From Pseudobacillus lumedeiriae (lineage in GTDB: Bacteria; Bacillota; Bacilli; Bacillales; Domibacillaceae), in NCBI RefSeq assembly GCF_044891285.1, contig NZ_JAUIYO010000001.1, positions 1 to 64,000 of the forward strand: a stretch of 64,000 nucleotides of DNA. The letters are read 5' to 3'. The position numbers and the translations under genes were made by a program. This document shows positions 58,558-64,000 of the stretch, in pieces (positions within the stretch are counted from its first letter, which is position 1; every line of letters begins with the position of its first letter). Below the pieces are notes generated by a model. The model had not been told where the DNA came from. It did no database searches and saw only the letters and a program-made list of their open reading frames with translations.

Positions 58558-59328
58558 TTAAGCGTATTTAGAGATGACTCCCTTTAATGTTTCGTTTAGT
58601 CTCGGCACATCTTGGGACATCACTGTTAGTCTTACGTGTGTTTCATCCATTTCAAATGCTTCTGCAAGCAATCCGCCAAGCCCTCTTGCTTTCCGATCGA
58701 CTTGAATAAGCAGTTCCGCTTTCTCTTTCGTTTGAGCCAGGAACATTACTTCCAGTTCATCCAGCTTGCCGCGAAATGGACCGCTCGTCGGTACAAACTC
58801 AAATTCCTGAATAAATGGGTAGCGGCTGCCCAGCCTCTTTGACGCTTGCTCACACTCTACTTGCCGCAGCCTGAAACCAAGCTGTTCTACTTCTTCTAGA
58901 ATGGCAGCTGCCATATTCGTCGGCCGCACTTCAATATAATCCTTGTCACCCGGATCGGCAGCGTTTTTAATATCGAGACCCGTTGCTACCCAAACGCGCG
59001 TATTTCCATAAGTAATGGGTGTATCTATCGGCAGTTCCATGGAAAAAGGAATCGATTTCGTTTCATTTGCGCCAATTTTGAAAGGTTCATTTAATTTATG
59101 ATGTTTCACCGCTGCATAATCTGTATGTTTTCTGTCATCGGTTTCGCGAATAAAGGTTGTATATACCGTTAAATAAATTGAATCAATTTGCTGCTCGGTA
59201 CTTCCGCCGTATATTTCCACTTGTCCCCTGATCATCTCCCCAGCCGTATATTCCGATTTCTCCAGCTTTGTATCGACTTTGGCGCCGCCAATCCCTATGC
59301 TGGCAAGTATTTTGTTAAAAAAAGACAT
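58558..59328 (-). CDS. spo0M: Sporulation-control protein Spo0M
   Basis: A 256-residue arrestin-fold cytoplasmic protein. MSFFNKILASIGIGGAKVDT at the start, TKLEKSEYTAGEMIRGQVEI, the IDTPITYGNTRVWVATGLDI segment and FEFVPTSGPFRGKLDELEVM are typical of Spo0M, which influences sporulation onset and cell division in Bacillus. The length is normal. AGGGGGAGC precedes the ATG. Single-gene unit. Confidence 0.92.
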   Translation of the reverse strand: MSFFNKILASIGIGGAKVDTKLEKSEYTAGEMIRGQVEIYGGSTEQQIDSIYLTVYTTFIRETDDRKHTDYAAVKHHKLNEPFKIGANETKSIPFSMELPIDTPITYGNTRVWVATGLDIKNAADPGDKDYIEVRPTNMAAAILEEVEQLGFRLRQVECEQASKRLGSRYPFIQEFEFVPTSGPFRGKLDELEVMFLAQTKEKAELLIQVDRKARGLGGLLAEAFEMDETHVRLTVMSQDVPRLNETLKGVISKYA

Positions 59329-59449
59329 ATAAGCTCCCCCTTTTATGTAATCGCTTTACTATACGTCGATGTGATCGTAAAAGTTTCACTGTGCTTCCGT
59401 AAATGTATAAAAAAAATAAGGATGCCCATAAGCTCCTTATTCCCCCTCT

Positions 59450-59491
59450 CTAGATGACAGCAAAGATGTTTTGCTGGATTGATCATCTAGA
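59450..59491. repeat. Nested inverted repeat downstream of yozE
   Basis: TCTAGATGA and TCATCTAGA outer arms with an inner CAGCAAA/TTTGCTG stem and an asymmetric bulge. There is no T-run. Possibly a 3' end or processing structure. Confidence 0.5.
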
Positions 59492-59498
59492 CAGCCTC

Positions 59499-59723
59499 TT
59501 ATTCTTTTTCCTCTTCTATATACCGATCCCACGCTTCATCAAATACAGCCATGCTTGTCAAATAGAAGCCATTCATTTCTAAGTAACGGCTTAATTCATC
59601 ATAATGCTCAGCCGTTTTTGGAAAGCTATGATCGGTAAAGGCATGGTTCGCAAAGTCCGCTAACTCGTCTCTCGGCGGTTCTTCTCGAAACTTCATTAAA
59701 TAATGAAAAAATGATTTTCTCAC
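59499..59723 (-). CDS. yozE: YozE-family SAM-like protein
   Basis: A 74-residue cytoplasmic helical protein of the YozE/UPF0346 type: RKSFFHYLMKFREEPPRDEL, FANHAFTDHSFPKTAEHYDE, LSRYLEMNGFYLTSMAVFDE and AWDRYIEEE match the family throughout. The start is GTG at 59723, 8 bases after AAAGGGG; an upstream ATG at 59747 would give a non-conserved extension. Molecular function is unknown. Confidence 0.88.
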   Translation of the reverse strand: MRKSFFHYLMKFREEPPRDELADFANHAFTDHSFPKTAEHYDELSRYLEMNGFYLTSMAVFDEAWDRYIEEEKE

Positions 59724-59858
59724 AACATCAGCCCCTTTTTCACTCAATATAAAGGACGAATATATTTCATGTAAAGAAAAACTTTTTCATAGACGGCCCT
59801 TACCTATTTTCACCATTTTAAGATGATGGATGAAAAGTCCGATTATTCACTTCTCAAA

Positions 59859-59905
59859 ACAAAAGCTATCCCTAAGTGAAGTGCACACTTATAGGATAGC
59901 TTTTG
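59859..59905 (-). terminator. Terminator after ypmS
   Basis: AAAAGCTATCC and GGATAGCTTTTG arms with an inner CACTTAGG-like stem, directly after the stop codon. Confidence 0.8.
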
Positions 59906-59906
59906 T

Positions 59907-60488
59907 TTAGTCTTGATCGACCGGCAGCTGGAGCGTAAAGCGAATATCGTCTTTTTTTAGATCGATGCGGTCCGCCCGTACTTTCAAGTTACTCTTCAGT
60001 TCCATTTTGTCTAGTGACAGGTAAATCATTTCATCGTTGGGCATAATCTTTACCCAATCTGGAAACTGATAAGCATCCCTTGCAGCCTTCAGCACGTAGG
60101 AAACAGGCAAGTTAATTTTTCCGACTTTGATTCCTTTTTGCCGGAGGACGACATTGCCATTCTTTAAGGCCTCTGGTTCAAATGTCAATTTATAATCAAT
60201 TCGTTCGGAAAAAACAGCTACATCTCCATATAATTCTACTTGATCACGCAAATACACATTATAATCAACGAAACTTTTTGCTTTTTCCTTTTCCACAAAC
60301 ATTTTGATGACTTTATTTAAATCTTCTTTATTGGATTTCACTTGAAATTCGACCGCTTCTTCCTGCGCATCTACTTTTGGCAGCGTCTCATCTTGGATTG
60401 GCGAAAACAAGCCTATAGCAAGAAGGAGAACAATTATACCATTCAAAGCGAGTAATCCTAAAAATGCTAGTTTCCATCCTTTTTTCAT
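59907..60488 (-). CDS. ypmS: YpmS-like membrane-anchored protein (DUF2140)
   Basis: A 193-residue protein with one N-terminal helix (about residues 7-29) and an extracytoplasmic domain. Conserved family stretches include VYLRDQVELYGDVAVFSERI, GNVVLRQKGIKVGKINLPVS, FPDWVKIMPNDEMIYLSLDK and the strand-rich end IRFTLQLPVDQD. The start overlaps ypmR by 4 bases, as in Bacillus. Function is unknown; an envelope lipid or wall role with YpmR is possible. Confidence 0.88.
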   Translation of the reverse strand: MKKGWKLAFLGLLALNGIIVLLLAIGLFSPIQDETLPKVDAQEEAVEFQVKSNKEDLNKVIKMFVEKEKAKSFVDYNVYLRDQVELYGDVAVFSERIDYKLTFEPEALKNGNVVLRQKGIKVGKINLPVSYVLKAARDAYQFPDWVKIMPNDEMIYLSLDKMELKSNLKVRADRIDLKKDDIRFTLQLPVDQD

Positions 60489-61273
60489 TCACTTTCCCCA
60501 TTTGCATAAATAATCTTCTTGTTCGTTAGTTCTTCAAGCTTTTTTCCATTAATCGTTTCAAATATTCTATTAGCCATCAGTTCATATCCTCTGTCGTTTG
60601 GATGGAACTGATCTTTATAAAAGAGATTTTCTTCCGTATTCCGAAAAAGATCTTCCACAGCGACAAAACAGGCTTTGTCGTACTGTTCTACAACTGTCTT
60701 GCTCGTTTCATTCCAGTCGTTCACAATCGTTTCTACTTCCTTCACATCAGCAAATAATTTCATAAAAGGATTATAAAGACCAATGAAGACGATGCCTGCC
60801 TGACTATTTTGTTTCCGCACCGTTTGGATAATTTCATGAAGCCGCCCTTCATAGGACTGCCGCTGATGATCAAATTCCCCTATGCTGAGCTTCGTAAAAT
60901 TATCTTTAAATACTTTCATAATATCATTGCCGCCGATCGTAATAATGACAAAATCCGCTTCTTTAATAGATTGCTTCACGTCCTGCTGATCGAGTCGTTT
61001 GAGCAGCTGGTCCGTTCGGTTCCCTTTTACACCATAATTAACAAAGTGGGCACCTTTCACTTCGGACAGCTGTTCGAGCTGCTGCTGTAAATATGGAATA
61101 TAACCGCCGCTGTCCGTACTATCCCCCACTCCTTGTGTTAAGGAGTCGCCGATGGAAACGATATCTAAATTTTTTGGAATCACTTCTTCTCGTTCGTTCT
61201 TGTGCTGAGAACAGCCCGCTAAACCAAAGACGAAGGCAAAGAAAATGATCCATATCTTTCTCAAGTTGTTCAC
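60485..61273 (-). CDS. ypmR: YpmR-like GDSL/SGNH hydrolase lipoprotein
   Basis: A 262-residue lipoprotein esterase. Signal peptide with lipobox LAGC at about residues 18-21. SGNH blocks are visible: IVSIGDSLTQGVGDST (nucleophile Ser), NYGVKGNRTDQLL, TIGGNDIMK and FHPNDRGYELMA (catalytic Asp/His). The start could be GTG at 61273 or the in-frame TTG at 61264, which has GGGGTG 6 bases upstream and gives a cleaner signal peptide. It is translationally coupled to ypmS. Confidence 0.88.
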   Translation of the reverse strand: MNNLRKIWIIFFAFVFGLAGCSQHKNEREEVIPKNLDIVSIGDSLTQGVGDSTDSGGYIPYLQQQLEQLSEVKGAHFVNYGVKGNRTDQLLKRLDQQDVKQSIKEADFVIITIGGNDIMKVFKDNFTKLSIGEFDHQRQSYEGRLHEIIQTVRKQNSQAGIVFIGLYNPFMKLFADVKEVETIVNDWNETSKTVVEQYDKACFVAVEDLFRNTEENLFYKDQFHPNDRGYELMANRIFETINGKKLEELTNKKIIYANGESE

Positions 61274-61421
61274 CCCGCTGTTTAAATTAATTCATATTAT
61301 AGCATATTCCTTTTTTACAAGAAGTATGGATCCTAAAGCTGTCTGATTAGGTTCTTATCTCATCGTATAGTATAATATGTATGCCTGTATACTAAAACAC
61401 ACTGAAAAGGAGTTTAGATGC

Positions 61422-61928
61422 ATGAAACTGCTTTATTATTTCGCCGTTCTCGGCACTCTGCTCGCATTAATCGCCGGATGTTCTTCAAAAACAGAGAACG
61501 AAAAATCCGGTGATGCGGATTCTTCGGAGCATGGCCATCTGCACACTCAGCCGAATGGAGACCTCCAGGAAACTACTTCATCGGTTGACGATCTGCCTCA
61601 GTTTTTAAACGATAAAGACGATCAAATGAAAGCCATCTATGCAGCAGCTGCTAAAAATCCCGATGTGCTTGCCTCCATGCCTTGTTATTGCGGATGCGGC
61701 GATTCAGCCGGTCATCAAAGCAATTTAAATTGTTTCGTTGCTGACATCTCAGAAGGACAAGTCGTTTGGGACGATCACGGAACCCGCTGCGGGGTGTGCT
61801 TAGAAATTGCAGCAGAATCCGTCCTCATGTCACAGGATGGAAAATCACTAAAAGACATTCGCAGATATATTGATGAAAAGTATAAGGAAGGCTACGCTAA
61901 ACCAACACCTACCCCAATGCCTTCATGA
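61422..61928 (+). CDS. PCYCGC-motif lipoprotein
   Basis: A 168-residue lipoprotein. The signal peptide MKLLYYFAVLGTLLALIAGC has its lipidated Cys at residue 20. An acidic linker with HGHLHTQPNG precedes the domain. The hallmark MPCYCGCGDSAGHQSNLNCF and the later TRCGVCLEI give six Cys suited to a metal or redox site. ATG 61422 follows AAAAGGAG. Members are often near cytochrome-oxidase copper-assembly genes, so a copper role is a hypothesis. Divergent from ypmR. Confidence 0.85.
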   Translation: MKLLYYFAVLGTLLALIAGCSSKTENEKSGDADSSEHGHLHTQPNGDLQETTSSVDDLPQFLNDKDDQMKAIYAAAAKNPDVLASMPCYCGCGDSAGHQSNLNCFVADISEGQVVWDDHGTRCGVCLEIAAESVLMSQDGKSLKDIRRYIDEKYKEGYAKPTPTPMPS

Positions 61929-61931
61929 AAA

Positions 61932-62049
61932 AGAGATTGACTCAAAAACAGTCTGATCCCACTCTTAATACACTGTATATCACGAAAGCGAATCCTTCGA
62001 ATATACAACATTAATGTGGGGTCTGACACTTTCTTTTTGAATCAATCCC
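61932..62049. repeat. Hairpin repeat family B, copy 2
   Basis: AGAGATTGACTCAAA and TTTGAATCAATCCCT ends (13 of 15 paired) bound 118 bp. Internal TACACTGTATATC corresponds to GATATACTGTATATT of copy 1. It lies between convergent genes. Confidence 0.7.
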
Positions 62050-62077
62050 TTTTCATATAAGCGCTAATGTTTTCAGC

Positions 62078-62920
62078 TCATTTTGCCCAATACATGACAC
62101 CAAGAGCACCAAGACCGGTATGGGTGGATATAATAGGAGTCGTCGTTTCAATTTCGATCTCTTCAACCCCTATCAGTTCAATCAATTTTTCTTTTAGACG
62201 GCTCGCCAGTTCATAACCGCCCGCATGGACGATTCCCACTTTCACTATCTTTTTCTCTTTTACTTCCTCCGCAATTTGCGTAGACAAATACTTAATGACT
62301 TGGGCATGACTCCGGACTTTTGTCACTGGACTCAATTCTCCTGTATCAAGATGAGTGATCGGCTTTATATTCAAAAGCGAACCAATAAACCCTTTCGCTT
62401 TACCGATACGGCCGCCTTTAATTAAATTTTCTAATGTATCAACAACGAGATACAATTTTGTCTGCGATCGGATTTCTTGCAGCTGTCGAACAATCTCCTC
62501 TACCTCTTTGCCTTGCTCCGCCAGCTTAACCGCCTCAATAACCTGAAAAGAAAGGGCTTTCGAAATGTAACCAGAATCGACAACTGTCACGTCAGACTCG
62601 GTCATTTCCGCCGCTTGTTGGGCTGATCGGACCGTTCCGCTCATCTTTCCTGTCATATGAATAGACAGCACCTGACTTCCGTCTTTGCCCAATTCATCAT
62701 ACACTTCCAAAAAGCGTCCGACGGAAGGCTGCGAGCTTTTTGGAAGTTCTTTCGACTGTTTCATCCGCTCCAAAAACTCATCAGGAGAAATATCAACCGT
62801 ATCTAAATAGGTCTTTCCATCCATTGAAATCGTTAAAGGAACAATAGTAATTCCATACCTATCTAGTATTTCTTTTTTTACATCCAATGTTGAATCTGTT
62901 ACAATTTTAATTTTCTGCAC
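62078..62920 (-). CDS. DegV family fatty-acid-binding protein
   Basis: A 280-residue DegV/FakB-type protein that presents fatty acids to the FakA kinase. The N-terminal IVTDSTLDVKKEILDRYGIT, then PLTISMDGKTYLD, TSQPS-type loop KSSQPSVGRFLEVY, SIHMTGKMSGTVRSAQ and VDTLENLIKGGRIGKAKGFI are family hallmarks; STHTGLGALGVMYW ends the protein. The start ATG 62920 has only a weak ribosome binding site (AAGGATGTG). A terminator or leader hairpin lies 120 bp upstream. Confidence 0.9.
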   Translation of the reverse strand: MQKIKIVTDSTLDVKKEILDRYGITIVPLTISMDGKTYLDTVDISPDEFLERMKQSKELPKSSQPSVGRFLEVYDELGKDGSQVLSIHMTGKMSGTVRSAQQAAEMTESDVTVVDSGYISKALSFQVIEAVKLAEQGKEVEEIVRQLQEIRSQTKLYLVVDTLENLIKGGRIGKAKGFIGSLLNIKPITHLDTGELSPVTKVRSHAQVIKYLSTQIAEEVKEKKIVKVGIVHAGGYELASRLKEKLIELIGVEEIEIETTTPIISTHTGLGALGVMYWAK

Positions 62921-63041
62921 AACTCCACATCCTTACTATCAATCAACCTGAAAACATTATAACGTGAAATACCGGTGATTAACATCTTATTCTTTTATAA
63001 ACAATCCTCTGTTTCTCCGTCCTGTTTTCAGTTAAAACACA

Positions 63042-63078
63042 CAAAAAAAAGAACGAAGGTTGTCTTCGTCCTTTTTTG
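63042..63078 (-). terminator. Terminator between ABC ATPase and degV genes
   Basis: On the minus strand GGACGAAG, ACAAC, CTTCGTTC then eight T. It ends the ABC transcript or attenuates degV. Confidence 0.85.
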
Positions 63079-63084
63079 AATCTA

Positions 63085-63190
63085 GGCGGGCGCCATCAGC
63101 TCGAGGTCATAAGCCAATCCGTCCAGAAGGTTAAAGAATAAACCTTCCAGCCGGCTCGTCTTATGCCCGAGAGTCTAAACGACCGCTTCC
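63085..63190 (-). repeat. Structured intergenic element after the ABC ATPase
   Basis: The minus strand reads AGAGCGGAAGCGGTCG, CTCGGGCATAAG, then GAAGGTT and AACCTTC arms, CTTATGACCTCGAG and GGCGCCCGCC. CATAAG/CTTATG and GAAGGTT/AACCTTC nest into one long hairpin. The layout resembles dispersed hairpin elements common between Bacillus genes, from memory; only one copy is in this window. Confidence 0.5.
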
Positions 63191-63198
63191 GCTCTTCT

Positions 63199-63993
63199 TT
63201 ACGCCAGTAATGATCGGTCGCTTAGCAGTGCTTCGCCGCGGATTCGTTGGAATTCGGCTAGCAATTTTTCTACTGTCAGCTCCGGCTTTTCTGTTTCGTT
63301 TGCCTGGAATATAATTTGACCTTTATCCATCATAATGAGACGATTACCAAGGTCAAGTGCTTGCTGCATATTATGAGTGACCATTAACGTTGTTAACTGG
63401 AATTTCTCCACAATTTCTTTCGTCAGTTTTGTAATTAAATCCGCTCTTGCCGGGTCAAGGGCTGCCGTATGTTCATCTAAGAGAAGAATGTCTGGTTTTG
63501 TAAATGTCGCCATTAATAAAGACAATGCCTGCCGCTCACCGCCGGATAACAGTCCAACTTTGGCCTGCAGCCGGTCTTCTAGTCCAAGATGAAGAATTTC
63601 CAGCTGCTCTCGGAAATAATCACGCCGCTTTTTCGTGACACCGAATTGAAGAGAACGCGGTTTTGTCCGGTTATAAGCCAATGCTAGATTCTCCTCAATC
63701 GTCATCGTTGGAGCCGTTCCAGCCGATGGGTTTTGGAAGACACGGCCGATTTTTTTAGCCCGTTTATGTTCCGGCATCGAAGTCATGTCTGTGCCGTTAA
63801 TTTTTACAGTTCCGTAATCAGGAAATAGATTTCCGGAAATCATATTCATCAACGTCGATTTCCCTGCTCCGTTACTGCCAATGACTGTCACAAAATCACC
63901 TGGTTTCATTTGTAAGCACAGTTGATTCAATGCGATCTTTTCATCAGGGGTTCCTTCATAGAAAACTTTATAAATCCGATCTAGCTGCAGCAA
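63199..63993 (-). CDS. ABC transporter ATP-binding protein (start near window edge)
   Basis: A 264-residue ABC ATPase of the type paired with ABC_sub_bind (TrpX-like) lipoproteins and amino-acid or aromatic substrates. Walker A GSNGAGKST, Q-loop VFQNPSAGTAPTMT, signature LLSGGERQALS, Walker B ILLLDEHTAALDP (His in the usual Pro place, common in this branch) and switch VTHNMQQAL. The frame begins at a TTG (63993) and remains open to the window edge, so the true start may lie outside. Partner permease and binding-protein genes are expected upstream, outside the window. Confidence 0.85.
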   Translation of the reverse strand: MLQLDRIYKVFYEGTPDEKIALNQLCLQMKPGDFVTVIGSNGAGKSTLMNMISGNLFPDYGTVKINGTDMTSMPEHKRAKKIGRVFQNPSAGTAPTMTIEENLALAYNRTKPRSLQFGVTKKRRDYFREQLEILHLGLEDRLQAKVGLLSGGERQALSLLMATFTKPDILLLDEHTAALDPARADLITKLTKEIVEKFQLTTLMVTHNMQQALDLGNRLIMMDKGQIIFQANETEKPELTVEKLLAEFQRIRGEALLSDRSLLA

Positions 63994-64000
63994 CTTGATC

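Overview
The window is chromosomal DNA of an endospore-forming Bacillaceae bacterium (Bacillus sensu lato). Spo0M, a Spo0E-type phosphatase, a YdjO-like protein, YozE, YpmS/YpmR, a DegV protein, CtpB- and AprX-like proteases, AGGAGG-type ribosome binding sites, TTG/GTG starts and the B. megaterium-type anaerobic cobalamin genes (cbiW, long cbiX, cbiH60) all point there. No rRNA, CRISPR array or complete prophage was seen. All calls were made by reading the sequence; no database search was run.

Layout. 0.2-6.7 kb: an apparent catabolic or amide-hydrolysis cluster (exported amidohydrolase, MFS carrier, AbgB-like M20 amidohydrolase, convergent sensory regulator), with a decayed serine recombinase and a res-like 28-bp dyad between the first two genes. 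7-10.2 kb: a small conserved-looking protein, a two-gene unknown operon and a lipoprotein. 10.2-29.6 kb: cobalamin block. A B12 riboswitch with its terminator (28.0-28.4 kb, minus strand) precedes a 17-gene run: cbiW-cbiH60-cbiX-cbiJ-cbiC-cbiD-cbiET-cbiL-cbiF-cbiG-cbiA-sirC-cobA-cbiM-cbiN-cbiQ-cbiO. Most genes overlap or are a few bases apart. Together they make cobyrinate a,c-diamide from uroporphyrinogen III by the early-cobalt route and import cobalt through an ECF transporter. cobT and a cobC-like phosphatase follow as a separate pair, and pduX (L-threonine kinase) lies upstream. cbiP, cbiB, cobU, cobS and cobD are not in the window.

29.7-38 kb: AprX-like subtilase, bioY with a BirA-type operator, NRDE protein, azoreductase, an SH3-domain secreted protein, D-serine dehydratase and a polysaccharide deacetylase. 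38-46 kb: a hybrid histidine kinase, an orphan holin-endolysin pair, several small sporulation-flavoured genes, a DUF421 protein and a patatin. 46-54 kb: a GNAT acetyltransferase behind a tRNA-like leader, a MATE pump, a KtrB-type potassium channel behind a c-di-AMP (ydaO) riboswitch, an SDR protein lacking the usual Tyr, a dead IS1182-family element inserted in a terminator, and a CAP-domain protein. 54-64 kb: CobW-type GTPase, CtpB-like protease, D,D-carboxypeptidase, deoD, spo0M, yozE, ypmS, ypmR, a PCYCGC lipoprotein, degV and an ABC ATPase at the edge.

The most unusual signal is the leader at 45965-46116. A cloverleaf with tRNA geometry but non-tRNA features overlaps a chain of mutually exclusive helices that ends at the Shine-Dalgarno sequence of the acetyltransferase, which is the architecture of a translational switch. 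Three kinds of dispersed hairpin-forming repeats are also present. One, with seven copies, lies in the 5' UTR of the cobalamin operon, next to pduX and inside the IS element.
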